Positions 24,901 through 58,513 are shown, counted from the first letter of the stretch. The stretch: 64,000 nucleotides of DNA from Anas platyrhynchos (GCF_047663525.1 NC_092612.1:2885501-2949500), one strand, 5' to 3'. Numbers and translations: made by a program. Notes: a model not told the origin generated them from the sequence alone.

Positions 24901-25990
24901 TTTGCGTTTAATATTAAATCTGATTTGGCAGAGAGAGGGCTTTACTGTGCACTCAGACAAATCAAAGGGATTTCACAATCCCTCGGCTGGGAAAAGCATC
25001 AGCCCGAGGGCAGAACGCATCCCCTGGGGCTGCGCCCCCAGGCAGGGCTCCCCGCTCACAGCTCCCCTGCTGCTCGTCACCACCCCGAGGGCAGGGAGCC
25101 AGGGGCGGTTTTTCATCCGCAGCGCTCGAGGCGCTCGCCTCGGGGCTCAGCCGAGCCTCCTCCCTGCTGACCCTGCCATTTTCTTCAAGGTCAGCGCTCT
25201 GCAAACTTTGGGAGCTGCCTGGGGAGGCAGCGAGACAGACAGCCCGCTGCTCTCAGCTCCTTTTTATTTATGGAGCTATTGAGCACAGAGAGACTGTTTA
25301 ATGGATTGTCTCGCAAGGGAAAGCCTGGCGCAGCCGGGTCTCCAAAGGGCTTCCTTGCGTGGAGGACTTCTTTGTGCCTCCCACAGGATCCTATTACACC
25401 TTCTTCTCGGCTTTTTCTTTATTCGCTGTGAATTATTTTTTCACGCAGCACAACCCAGCTGACAGAGCCGAGAGCTGTAGATCAGTGACTCGCAGAGATG
25501 GATAGGCAGGAGGGCGGCTGGAGGGAATGATGGATGGCACGGAAGGTAGTTGTTTGCAGATCTCAGGGACATGTACGGTGCTTTAATTGGTTGGTCTGCA
25601 CAGATTTCCCCACAAACAGCATTTTTTAATCTAAAAGAAAGCAAGAAACTGGAACGTGTCTTGCTTCTTTCATGACTTCCCTGGAGGCAGCAGCAGCACA
25701 TTAAGGAAAAAGAGAAGGAGGAGGAAAAAATAGTCAGAAGCACCAGGTGGCTGAATATCTTGCAGCCTAATTGATTCCTCTTTAATTAGTACAAAACCTG
25801 TTGCTCCCAACCAACGTTCAGTGCAGGCTTTGGAGCAAGCAGCATCCTCCCCGGCTCCACGCCAGCTTGGCGTGGCGGCGCGAGGCGAGGAGCAGCTGGG
25901 GAGCGGCGCAGAGCTGACGGTGCCACCTCGGCACCTGGGGACAGGGCTCACCTCCAAGGTCTGAGATGTTCTTCCAAGGAGCAAGAGCCA
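21970..25990. other. ADAR-KCNN3 intergenic region, left part
   Basis: No gene recognised on either strand; the open frames lack splice or family support. It alternates GC-rich sequence with AT-rich islands, notably 22905-23190, 24755-24965, 25380-25460 and 25640-25800, which resemble conserved noncoding sequence. GTTTCCATAGGAAC at 22459-22472 is an RFX X-box-like motif. Confidence 0.5.
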
Positions 25991-26215
25991 GAGGAGAGGA
26001 GAGGAGAGGAGAGGAGAGGAGAGGAGAGGAGAGGAGAGGAGAGGAGAGGAGAGGAGAGGAGAGGAGAGGAGAGGAGAGGAGAGGAGAGGAGAGGAGAGGA
26101 GAGGAGAGGAGAGGAGAGGAGAGGAGAGGAGAGGAGAGGAGAGGAGAGGAGAGGAGAGGAGAGGAGAGGAGAGGAGAGGAGAGGAGAGGAGAGGAGAGGA
26201 GAGGAGAGGAGAGGA
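25991..26215 (+). repeat. (GAGGA)45 perfect pentanucleotide microsatellite
   Basis: 225 bp of 45 uninterrupted GAGGA units, pure purine on the plus strand. Because 5 is not a multiple of 3 and no frame contains a stop, long open frames appear on both strands; these are not genes. Confidence 0.98.
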
Positions 26216-29200
26216 AGCTGTGTCAGCACAAGGTGTTGGAGGGGAGCGTGTGGGTAACGTGACACTTCGCCTGCCCTCGCGTGGAAACCGCTCGCCAGTT
26301 ATCACCCCAAACACAATGGCATTTTTCAAATGGAAAAGAGCTTAATGCTGTTAAACTGTTTGTCGTGGATACGATTTCAAGTGGCTTCATCCAAGTTCAA
26401 ACCTGCTTCTGGCTTGTACGTGGCCAGCGAAGACAACCCTAGAGCAGCGTGCTCCTGAGAGCCCAGCGCCAGGGCAGGGCAGGAGCCAACCCTCCTCCAG
26501 AGGCAGCCTTAAGTGCAGGCGTACGTAGCACACAGGAGCAGATACTTAGCTTCAGAATATCAGCTTGCTTTTTTATTAGTGGAAAGGATGATGTTCACTT
26601 CCAGTGAAGTTACTTCTCTGCTTGCTGCCTCCTGAATTCTGAAAGGACGTTCAGGGACTTGCCTGAACCAGGTTCTGTGCTCGCTGCTTCTATGTCAGGT
26701 GGGGACTTTCTCAAGCAGGCTCAAACTCAGCCCCTGCAAGCATCTGCCCAGGTCTCTAGGGCTTCTGAAAATGCCACCTGATGGTTTTAATTTTGGTCTT
26801 TCTGATCCACGTCACCCCTTCCACCAGCACAACGTGGGCACAGCCACTCCCCTCTTACCCAGCAGCTCCTCTGCAGCAGGAATCTGACCCTGCTTCTGGA
26901 CCCCCACTTCTGTCAAAATACCAGCATGGAAGAGGCGATAACTGGTCTGGAGGTCTTGCAGCAAAGCCCCCTCTGCCAGCCGGTTCGCAGCCGTTACCAT
27001 TGCTTAAGCACAGTGGCTGCTCCCCAGCAGGAAATCCAGAAATACCCATTTAGGTAGAAAAGCGTAATTTACCATCGCATTTCACAGCTGGTTCCTGCTG
27101 AGAAACCCTTCTTATTGTGCGAGTGCCAGGCCAGCAGGCTCTGGGAAATGGAGATAGCTTCTTCCATCCTGATAACCACGCAAAGGGACACAAATGCCAT
27201 TAACACGAGCCTGGCATCTTTGCAGGCAGATGCATCCTCTGTGAGCGCTCATGGGAATTGCAGGCACGTCTGGGAGAGGAGAGGAAGCTCATGTGCGAAC
27301 ACTGCGGCCTGACCAGAAAGATAACAGCACCCAGCAGCAGCTCAAACATCCCCTACGAGCCTCCCTGTGCAGTCCCAGCCCCGCAGGTCGCTGCTGTGCT
27401 GGGTGACCATGGAGAAATGCCGGAGACCCCGGAGCAGGAGGGGAGGCAGCCGGAGCCCCCTCCCTGCCGTGCACCTCGCAAGGGATCAGGAGCAGTTTTC
27501 GCGGTGCCGAGCTGCTCGGCTGATGTTGCCCAGAGCTCTCCGGAGGCGTGATGTGGCCTGCAGACCTCACACCGCGCTGCGGGATAATTAACAATAACTA
27601 ACAGCCCCAGCGGCGCCTGCGCTCCCAGGGCCGGGGCGATGAAATTAGCAGCCAGGCAGCCCCAGTTTTACCTTGGAAAATGAGCCCGTGTGAAATGGAA
27701 ACAACCGCAGGGAGACAGGCCCCGAGCTTGTTTTATTCCTGCAGCAGAGCTCAGCCTTGGAGGGGGAGGTTATTCAGGAGGCTTTGCTGATTGCAGCTCC
27801 CCGTGGCTGCAACCTGGCCCCTCAGAGCAGAAAACCACTCTGCGGCTGCCTGCTGGGTGCCCTTCAGCAGGTAAAGGGGCTTTCAGCTCGTCAGCTGGGG
27901 AAACGGCAGCGTGCAGAAGCTGGAGCCCTCCTCCTGCCTCCTTCCAAGCGCAGAACCTGCTGCAAAGCCCCCGGCCACGCGCCCGCCCTCGTCCCCAGGA
28001 GCTGCCTCCTGCGCCCAGCTCATTTCCAGCACGCAGGTGCCTGTTCAAACCCAGGGCTTGTGGAGCAATTTCCTCGTGGTTCTCCCCTCCCTGCTGAAGG
28101 CCAGCAGTCCCCCACTGATTATAAAAAGCTCCATCTGCTTTCAAGAAACCGTTGAGCGAAACAATTAATAGCTTTTTTTTTTTTTTTCCCCCCTCCCATT
28201 GCCACCACCGCAGCGTGCACACCGATGCTGCCACGGGCACTGAGCGTCCCCCCCAGGCTGAGAAAGCAGAGGACAAGGGGACACGCGAGGGACACGGTTC
28301 TCTGCCTCCATGCAGAAGCCTTAATCCCAAACCATTAATAAAAGCAGATTTCATGCCGCACGCAGAGATTAAAGGAATTTCACCTAGTCTCCGGGGGCAG
28401 CATCAGAGCTACAGCTGTAGTCACACGTTGGGGGCTCTGCCTCGCTAAGCCACTAATTTGGGAAATGAAGCTATATGCTTTTAATCGCTTATCAAAGAGC
28501 CCCTCAAATTGTTGGAGGTATTTTTAGAGTTTACAGGTATTAGCTCCAAAAAAAAAAAAAGCCCAATTTACTGATTCGTCACGGTTCATCCACCACACAT
28601 CACCCCCTCCTTCCTCCTCTGCTGGCCCCGCAGCACCCACGCCCGGATCAGCCAAAGGCTTGTGCCCACCCGAGCCCTCCTGCCACGTGTGCAGGACGTG
28701 TCCCGGGGCAGCTGCTTGGCTGCCAGGCCCTCGCACTGCTGCTGCATTGCCCGATTTTTTATTTTTTTTTCTAAATGGACTGAGCCAAAGCTCACAGCAC
28801 AGCGCTCGCAGGCTTCAAGCGAGGCTTTTGAATCGTCGCCTGGATTTAGCAGCACCAAGTGGGAAAGGCTCCAGCTTCCCCTTCTCTTCTGTTCCCTGTC
28901 TGAAGTTGTTTTTGTGCCCTTTGCGCTCCAGCCAGCTTTCATCCTCATTTGTTAGAGGTAAGGGACAAACCAGGCCATTAGCTGGATTGAAGGAGCAGTC
29001 CAGGTCCCACACACTCACGTCTGTAGTGCTCAGGTCACGTTGGGTAAGCAGGAGGGGAATCCTCAGGACACCTCGGTGCACGGCTGGAGGAAGGAGGATT
29101 TGTGACCCTGGCAAGCACCTGGAGCGTGCCACAGACCCCACGAGGCACATGGAAACCCCAAACCCCTCCAGCAAAACCCCTCTGGGAGCAGGTGGCTTGA

Positions 29201-31139
29201 GAACACCTCGCTGCTCGTGTAGGAACCTGAGATTCCTGGGAGGGAGCAAGGAGCTCACGTGGCCCTACAAAGCACCGAGCAGCTCCCGGCACGGAGCTCG
29301 TGTTGTGGCTGGAAGGCGGCAGAGCAGCCCCGGGCTCTGGTAGCCGCCGCCGTCTGCTCGGGTTTCTCCAGGCTCTTCTCCTCCCTGCTCCTCACTCTCA
29401 TTCAGAAAAGACGAGCCCGGCGCGGATCAGAACCAGGCGGGCTGCCAGGAGGGAGCCTGCGATTAGGAGCAAAGCCGGCATCTGCCACCTCCGCGGGCAC
29501 AGCTCCTCCCTCGGCCCAGCTCAGGGTGACCCATGGGGAAGTTGAATTCTCTCTGGTGCCAGTGGCAATGACAGAAGCCACCTCGAAGCCTGGCGCTGGT
29601 GCTGCTACCCCCGTGCCTCCCTCCAGCCCCATCGCTGTCCATGCCTCAGCACCCCCACGGTGCAACGGAGCGGGGACGCTCCCCCCTCGCCAGGGTCTCC
29701 CCGAAGCACACGGATGGACCACGGCAGCCTGGTGCAGACCCCCAGAGGCACAAAGCTGCTTCCCAGGGACACGCAGGGAGCTCAGCACCACCTGGGGACG
29801 TGCCACCCACCGCCACGGGTTTCCCACCCTGCACCTCTTGCGGCACGGGGTCGTCCTACAGGAGCGATGCAACCACGGCACGAGCACCCCGAGCCTTGCT
29901 CCGAGCCAAAGCCGAACATGAACACCGCTCCCACCGGCAGGAAGAACAGAGCTCCAAAGACCAGCAGAACAGAGGGGTCCGAAGCATTTATATATGTACG
30001 TATATATCATATATTTGTGTGTGTAACTATACATAGGTATCTGCATACTTACACACCGCACAGGTAAATATTTATAGATACTGACCTCTTCAGATTAAAG
30101 TCCAAGGCACTTTTTACAGTGAACAGGTTAAAGCCATAGTTTAAAACATGCCTGTTTCTGGGTACAGATCAGTTTTATGGCAATGCTGTCGGGACAGGCA
30201 AGTCCCCGCTCCCTTTCCCCGTTTAGGAGACCCAGCCACGCTCAGACCAGAAGGAGGAATGTAAGCCCGGGGCCAGAGCCTGACCGCAGAGACACGAGCA
30301 GCTCCGCCAGGGCCAGGAGGTGCGTTGGGGACCCCCCCTAGGACCCCGGCAGCGCGAGGGGAAGAACACTTTGGGTAGAAGACGGAGCAGAGCCGGGTGC
30401 TGCGAGGCGCGCACCGAGCGTCCCGGCTGAGAGCAGCCACCGGGCTCACGGTGCTGGAGACCTGTCCTGTGCCCCACTGCCTGAGCAAGAGGGGGCAGAC
30501 GGGACTCACCTGGGGGGAAACACCTCATCCCACAGAGCGGCTTGGCTTTCCCCTGCAGAATCCCCTGTCTGCAGCCCTGTGCCCTCCCGGTGGCTATGGG
30601 GAGGAAGCTCGGAGCTGGGTGAGAAGCTGGGGCTGGAAGCGGAGCAGAGCCTTCCAGCAGCAGCTTCCCAACACCCCCAGGTCACCACCAACACCCCAGC
30701 AACCTGCTGGGCACGGGGCTGCAAGCCAGCCAGGGGGACACGGGGCAGGAGGAACCCGAGGGAGAGCAGCGCAGGGGGCCCAAGCACCCTAGAAATCTCA
30801 AGGCACCCCCAGAGCCAGCAGGAGAGAGAGGGGCAGCCCTGCCCCCCCGAGGAGAGGAGCCAGCCCCTCTCCTCCAGCCCCTGCCTGGTCCTGGGCTGGG
30901 TCCCAACGGGGGGCAGCTGGAGCCAGCCCCACCACGGAGCTCGGGGCAGCATCACAGCAAGCTGCTGCGGGGCAGGAGCTGGGGGATACCGGAGGAGATC
31001 GGGCTGCAGGGGCCAGCAAGAAGGCGTTGGAGCTCACGGCCGGAGCGCTCGGTGAGGTACAGGCGCTGCCGTGACTCCCAGCGGGATAATCGGGCTGGGA
31101 GGATCAGGCCAGCACAGCTGGGACAGCAATTAACAGCGA

Positions 31140-31540
31140 TAATGGCAGCACTAGGGTGACAACTGCTCTGATACGGAAGAGTTGGAGTAGGGGCTTTTGT
31201 TCGCTCTGGAAGAAAGCAGGAGTTGGTCCCACACGCTCTGCCCGTTCCTGGCCACGCTCCACACAGGAAGACTGCCCAGGAACAGGGGGCAGGGCTGCAA
31301 AAGGAAATTTAAGACTTATTTGCCCACGAATCTTGTCCTACACGTGATGCAGATCAGCTGCAGCCAGATTGGGGCTGGATGTAAGGAAGAGCTGCCCTCG
31401 GGGTACCATCAAGCACCGGGAGGCTGAGAGGTCCCTGCACCCTCACCGCGTCTCTAAATCCGGGCCCACCCCTTTTTCTCTCCACACTGCCACAGTCTGA
31501 GATGGAAGGGACCAAAACCACACTAGTGCCTCTGCAGGCC
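31140..31540 (+). repeat. Possible decayed CR1-like fragment
   Basis: The order of short words GGCTGGATGTAAGGAAGAGC, CATCAAGCAC and GGAGGCTG loosely follows the 3' part of avian CR1. Divergence is too great for certainty. Confidence 0.3.
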
Positions 31541-33529
31541 AGGTCGCAAAGCCCAAAAACCCTCCCAAGGGCCAGCTCCTGTCCTGCCCGAGACCCAGCA
31601 CGAGCTGGGCACGGTGCCCGAATCCCCTCGGGGCCGCTCCCCGCCGGGTGGGCGCAGCGGGATCCCTCCCTGCGCCGAGGCCTTACCTGCAGCAACAGCG
31701 GTCGCCCGCGCAGGGCTGTCCTTACCCCGTCATCCCGGCAGCTACGTGTTGACCTGAGAGGAAAAAGAGAGCGCGCTGCCTCGGCGTCCCTCCTCCCGAG
31801 GGAACCCCGCGCTGCCCGGCTCGGGGGTGAGGGAGCCGGAGCGGGCAGGATCGGCCCCGCGGTGCTTTCCGGCGCGCAGCTCTGCCAAGGAGGAGGAAGA
31901 GGAGGAGGAGGAGGAGGAAGATGTTGCACCCCTTGCGCTTTTCTAGGCACAAGTGATTCCCTCGTTCAGAATATCCGCATCCTGCCTGCGTCACTCGGTG
32001 CGGAGCCGAAATGGTTTGGTCTCTGCGCCAAAAGCCCAGCGGGGAGCCCGGCGCACCCTGTGCTGCTTCGTCCCTGAGAGCCTCCATCCCCGGGGGCAAA
32101 TGGGGAATTTTGGCCCTTGTACAGTCCGTGCCCAGTGAGCTGAACCCCACCTTTGCTAGAGAAGACAACCAGGGGAGGAAATGGCTTTGCAGGAACCGCT
32201 GAGGGGGCTGAGACCCCGGGAGAAAAGGGAAAAACGCCTTTCCCTAGGGAGAAGCAAAGCTCCAGTGCGGCCGGGCTGCGCGAATTTAGACCTGCTGAAG
32301 GCCAGCTTCCAGGCAAGGGGAATTAATGCCCGGGGGTGGAAGGGATGAGGAGCACGTGGAGTCCTTCTGGACGGAGTCCAGAGAGCCTCCTCTGCTACCC
32401 CTGGCCTCCGTCCTCACGTGGAGCAGTGACTGTACTCAGAAACAGACATTTTGGCAGCAGGCTGGCGTCGCTGCCTGCTGACAAACTGGTTGGATACAAA
32501 ACCATAATTGAAAGTTACAATAACCTTTATAATATAGCAATATATTTCATAGTTAAAATAAACTATTATGCTTTCCCCTATTATTAAAAAAGAAGCGAGC
32601 AGTACAGAGGCAAGATGCAAACCCATGTTGAAGCTCCTTAAGTCTGGACAGAAACGCTTCAGTCTGTGAGTTTGCAGAGAGGATTTTGTATTTTTCTGGC
32701 GTTTCTAGGACGTTTCCTTGCAGGCAGTGCAAGAGGTTCGTGGAGCAAAAACTGAGGCTGTGCCGAAAAGGAGACTGGCTGTCGTAGGGTGGGTCCTGGA
32801 GGGGCTTCGGGGCGCGATCACCTCGCTGGCTCTAGCAGCAAGAGAGCACGGGGCGGTTTTTCTCTTGCGGGGGTGCGGGCAGCTTCGGTCCTGGTGGTGT
32901 GCGGGGTCCGACGGCTTCCCGGCTGCAGGAGGAGGTCAGCATCTCTTTGGGTTTATAAATTGACATTTCAGTTTTGTTCTTGTGCTTTTCCTCCGCATCT
33001 GTCGGTGGTCCCAGCTCTTCTCTCCGCTTGCCCAGACGCACTTGGAGGGGCAGCCTCTCCGAGCCCATGGCCGCAGGCTCCGAAACAACTCTCTCAGGTG
33101 TGTGAACAGCACCGGGGAGCATCCTGCCATGGGCAGGGGGAGGCTGCACACCACGGTCCTGCCAGCTGGCTGCCGGGGGGGGAAGCTCCGGGGCATGAGC
33201 GTGCGCCCCGGTGCACGTGCGTTGGTGGCTGCCACGTGCACCGGGGTGACGCCGGTGCTCGTACCAAGATGCAGGGAGCAGGGGAACAGCTCCAGGCGTG
33301 CACCCCAGGCACCAGACCGTGCTGGGGTGCTTGGGGTTGGGGTTGTGGAGAGCTCGCCCCGTGCCTGCCTCTGCCTGCCGGGGAGGGGAGCCCTCACCGT
33401 GGCCTCAGGGCGGCTCCGGTCCCGGTGGCGGGGCTGGGGCTGTGAGTTAGGGGGAGCCCTGGGGCTGGCCCCGGTTGGGCTCAGTGCCCAGGGTGGGCAC
33501 CGGGACTTGGCCCCAGGACTGACAGTGGG

Positions 33530-33800
33530 ATGTGGTGAACCAACAGGGGGGTGCGGGATGGAGGAAGCAGGGTGCACAGTGAGCAGGATGGGGGATCAAG
33601 GGTGCGGGATGGAGGATCAAGGGTGCACGTGCTGCAGGGTGCAAGGTGCCGAGCACAGGGTGCAGACCCAGGGCTGCGAGGTGCTGGGCAGGGCGTTTTG
33701 GGGTTGTGCAGGGGTGAGGACGGGAGGTGCAGTGTGTGGGGTGCAGGGCTGGGGGCTGCAATCTGCAGGTTGTAGGGCACAGAGCCCGGTGTGGAGGATG
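33530..33800 (+). repeat. Degenerate minisatellite (GGGTGCGGGATGGAGGATCA type)
   Basis: Runs of GGGTGCGGGATGGAGGAT and GCAGGGTGCA variants over about 270 bp. The long open frames across it on both strands lack any family resemblance. Confidence 0.7.
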
Positions 33801-34849
33801 CAGGGCCAGGAGCTGCAGTGGTGCCGTGAGCTCTGGCACCCCAAAGCCACGCAGCAGCACGTGGCCCGGCACAACCCAGCACTGCAGCCGGGATCCCACC
33901 TCCCCAGCCTGGCTCCTGCCACTCCTGGCCCCTCGTGACAGCACGCTGAAGCAGCAGCTCTGCCCAAAGAGGAGCTCCTCCTGCACTGGTTGCACTACTC
34001 GAGCTTTCACCGCTGGTATTTCTCTCCCCTTCACAGCCTCAGGTCCTAGCCAGCTGGCATTTCCTCATCCCGTCTTACTCAGTTTGATTTCCCAGACTTG
34101 ATGATTAGCCCGTAAGGAGGTTCCCGCTGGTGATATCGATTCTCAGGCATCAATACTTCCCTCAGCTACCCAACGCCCTAGGACGCATTTCTGCCTCTCC
34201 GTGTACATGTTGTACACGGCAGTTTGTTCCTACACAAACCACAGAAGAGGCGGGGAAATGTTTTTCTCTGCTGGCTGCCTGCGGCCAGTGGAGATTCTGT
34301 ATTTTAGGCTCGCTCTTACAATTTACAAGGCTTTCTTAATTGCCACGCTTGAAACCTCCTTACAAAGATGGGCAGAAGCTTCTTTATCCCTATCTGAGGG
34401 CTGGGGAGGGGTGGACGAGGGTTACCTGTAGGCACACGGGGACTGGCAGCAAGGCTCAGAATAGAGTTTTGGGCTGCTGCCGAGGCAGTGACACTCTCCC
34501 AGCAGTCCTGCCCACCCTACAATTACACTAATGACAAGATCTTTGAAAAGGGGAAGAGCAGCGCATTCCCAGAAGCTGAGGATCTGCTGCCGGCCAAGGA
34601 ACAGAAAAGGCTGGCAGTGATCTCCGTGCACCTCCTCTCCTCCCTGAATGCAAAACACGCGACGAGAACAACCACGGCTTGCTACCATGCTACCGACAGC
34701 CTTAACACAACCACCTCTGCAGCACCAGGAGCTCATTTTGCAGCTCCCCCGGAGCCCACAGCAGAGGAGCCTTCCTCCTCTTCCTCCTCCTCCTCCTCCA
34801 CCGCACGCTGATGGCTGGAGCTGGCGGGGGGGGAGCGCGCCTCACCACC

Positions 34850-35180
34850 CGCCGCTTGTTTTCTATGCAACTTTAATTGCAAGGCGCAGGGAGTAAAACA
34901 CCTACCCCCAGCAGTAAGTGGGGTTTTGCACAGAAATCCCTCTGCACCAGGCTGATACGGCCCTGCCTACGTGCGCGTGAAATGCGGCGTTATTTATGGA
35001 AGTGAAAGAGTTACACAGGAGAAGATTACAGGCTAAGTATACCTGGCGTAACACAGTGACTTTGATTACAATTACTGACACTGCCGGGTGATGTGTAATT
35101 AATATCGCGGAGTAATTACATGGTTACTTCATCTGTTTAAAAATATATAAATATCCTCTGCTGAGTTTTCATTGAAAGCA
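34850..35180. promoter_or_regulatory. AT-rich candidate conserved enhancer
   Basis: A sharply AT-rich island in GC-rich surroundings, non-repetitive, with ATTA/TAATTA cores. It includes an inverted pair TGTAATTA (35094-35101) and TAATTACA (35113-35120) separated by 11 bp, plus GATTACAATTAC (35064-35075). The enhancer role is inference. Confidence 0.4.
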
Positions 35181-36386
35181 GCAAACACCATCCCAGAGCT
35201 GCAGCCTGCTGGCAGGAGGCAAGGCTCTGTGCAAAGACCAGGCAGAGCCCCAAAAGGACCACAGGGCAGAGCTAAGAAAAAGGGGAAATGGTGAAAGCAG
35301 AACAGAAAACGGTTCCTTCCCAAAGCAGCCAGGTGATGCCCAAACGTCCGTCAGGGAGCTGAGCACCAGCTGCAAGCCGGAGCCGGCCCCGGATGGTGCT
35401 GCTGATCCCCAGCAAACCCAGCAGAAGCGGGACAAGGGAGGTGGCTTGGTTTTAAACAGATGAAGCGTCCCACTCGCTACTCGCCTTCGTCACTACACCG
35501 CTTTACAGGGAGCCCCCAACCTCGGCGCCATCGGCTCGGCTGGGGGCATTGGGCACCCGGCACTTCTGGGGCCGCTGCGAACGGCACCGGGCTTGGGGAC
35601 GTGGCCGGTGCCCTCCCGAAACGCAGGGGTGCTCCGGGGTGGGTGGCGGTGGGGACACCTCCGAAACGGGGCGGCGTTCCCCGCCTGCTTTAGGCACTGC
35701 TTCCCGAGCTCCGGGCGCCAAGAAGGAGAAGAAGAAGAAGAACCGCTGCTTGTCCTGCCCGAGCAGAAACCTCTCGCTGCTCCGGAGGGACACCCCCAGG
35801 CAGGTCGGGCACCGCCACCTACCCTGGAACGCGAGAGGTGCGTGTGTGCATTCGTGTCTTGGCAAGGAGATGGGATGGAGCGTGGGCATCTTAGGTCAGA
35901 GCCTGTGCAAGAAGCCACGGGGTGGGCGCCTGCCCGCCGGGGCTGGGAGCGGAGCAGGAGGGAGGGGAGCGCGCCCTGGGCGAGCGGCCCCGGCCTCGCG
36001 CCCGGCCCCGGGGTCCACACAGTGGAATACTCTTCCTCTGGTGTCTCCGTTGCTTCAGTGCTTCCGACTTGGTTTTGTTTTTGTTTTGTTTTGTTTTCAA
36101 TGTGAAGACCTGAGATTGAGCGTGGATTTCTGTCCTCCACCGAACACTGCAGCACGGGCCTTGCCAGAGGCTTCGCCTCCCGTCCCCTTCCTTCACCACG
36201 TGTAGAGGCACCTAAACGGGGATTTGATTTCCGATTCCAAGGCGTTAGCGAGCTCCGAGCACCCGCTCGGCACCGAACGCTCCCGCGGCGCTTCGGGAAA
36301 CCCGAGGAAAGTCCCTTGAGACCTCGGGACCTGCGCGTCCGCTCTTCCCGTGTCCGTGGAGGGCCGAGGGGCTTCGCTCTGCGTTC

Positions 36387-57055
<20,669 letters not shown>

Positions 57056-57930
57056 GGCGGCGGCGCCGCCGCCTCACCGCCCGCCGCGCACCTGCCCCGC
57101 CGCGGCCGCTCCGCCGGGCGCCGGCACCGGCCCCGGGCCGGCCCCGCCGCGCCCCGCTCCGCTCCTCGCCGCCGCGCCCGGCACCGGCCCCGGCCCCGGC
57201 GGCGGCGGCCCCGGGGCGGCGGGCGCGCGGCTGCTCATGAATGGGAGCCGCGTCCCTCCGGCGCTGCGCGCTCGCCGCCGCCGCCGCCCCCGCCGCCGCC
57301 GCTGGCCCGGCCCCGCCGCCAGCACGGCCCCGCCATTGGCCGCGCCGGGGCTCCCCGCAGGCTGACATCATTCCCCGCCCCGCTCCCGCGCCCCCGGCCC
57401 CTGCGCCTGTGCGGGGCGCACGGGACTTGTAGTCCGCCGGGGCGCACCGGAGCCGGTACCGGCAGCGGCGGGAGCCCCGACGGCGGCGGTGCGAGCGAGA
57501 GCGGGGCGCCCCCGCCCCCGTCCCGGTCCCGGTCCCGCTCCCGGCCCCGCCCGTCCCGCGGACAGCCCCGGGCCGCTCCCCGCCGCCGGGAGCCCCGCTC
57601 CCACCGACGGGCGGGCGCGGAGCCCCCGAGCCGGGCTGGGCGGCACCGCGCCGGGCAGCGCCGCTCCGCTGCGCCCGGGGCCGGCCCGCGGCTCACGTCG
57701 GGGGCGAGGAACGGTGGGACCGGGGGCTCCCCGCGGCCCCGGAGCGCTGCCCGCAGCTCTCGCCGCTCCCTGCCGGCCGCCGCCCCTCGACGGGGGTGCG
57801 TGGGGGCGGCAGCGGGGACTGGCCCGGCATGGGGGGGCTCCGGTGGCCGAGGGGACCGAGCTGCCCCCCCGAGGGGGACCCTGGGCATCCCCTGGCCCCC
57901 CGAGGAGCCACCTCGGCAGCTGCCGTTATA
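57056..57930 (-). promoter_or_regulatory. KCNN3: KCNN3 CpG-island promoter/5'-UTR
   Basis: Extremely GC- and CpG-rich sequence upstream of the KCNN3 ATG, without repeats. Start site not placeable. The long plus-strand frame across it is an artefact of base composition. Confidence 0.6.
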
Positions 57931-58513
57931 TAATGCCCGGTAATCTCCTTACGGCCTCCGGCGAGGCTCAGGGCCTCCAGCAGAGGCCAGAGATTACGGG
58001 CAGCAGCTGGAGCTGGCACAGCCCTCGCTGGGGCTGGGGCTCCCCCTTGTCCCCTGTCCCCCTCGTCCCCTGGCTCTCCCCATTGTCCCCCGGGGCTGGG
58101 GGACAGGGCTCTGCCAGCCCTGGTGCTCCTGGCAAAGGGAAGGGGGGGGACAGGGCCAGGCTGGCCCCCAGCCCCCCCGCTGTCCCTTCCCGCAGCCCCC
58201 ACACTGTCCCTGTCCCTGCCCCCGGGCTGGGCCCAGCTGCTGTGGGAGGCGAGCTCCCGGCGGGCAGGTATTAGGGCAGGAGCCTTCTGCTTCGGAAGCG
58301 GATAATCCGCGGGGAATTGGCTGCAGGAAGCCTATTAAAAACACACCACAAGGCACCCAGCTGGCGGCCCCCAGGGCGGGCACAGGGAATTAAACCGCAC
58401 CTCACGCCACCGCCACCCCCCAGGGCAGGGGCACAGCCCACCCCCCAGTGACCTGAATTCGCCCCCCCCCAGGAAAGGAGACTCAGCCCCTGGGTGTTTC
58501 TCAGCGTTAGAGC
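57931..58513. other. KCNN3-PMVK intergenic gap
   Basis: About 580 bp. Includes an imperfect inverted repeat (CCCGGTAATCTC at 57937-57948 and GAGATTACGGG at 57990-58000) and a unique AT-richer segment at 58295-58345. Confidence 0.5.

Larger units (their letters stand above)
26216..36386. other. ADAR-KCNN3 intergenic region, right part / possible KCNN3 3'-UTR
   Basis: 10 kb after the KCNN3 stop. Human KCNN3 has a very long 3'-UTR, so part of this may be transcribed on minus. Candidate minus-strand AATAAA signals (TTTATT on plus) occur at 27732-27737 and 26572-26577. AT-rich islands are at 26280-26420, 28310-28560, 29975-30190, 32430-32640 and 34850-35180. Purine runs occur at 31885-31925 and 35710-35745. 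No other gene is recognised. Confidence 0.45.

Noticed and set aside
25670-26329. Ser/Leu-repeat protein frame opposite a Gly/Glu/Arg-repeat frame
   Set aside because: Both result from (GAGGA)n, which has no stop in any frame.
32780-33960. Long overlapping frames (200-318 aa) on both strands near 33 kb
   Set aside because: They span a degenerate minisatellite, have no conserved motif, and no splice-consistent gene model emerges.
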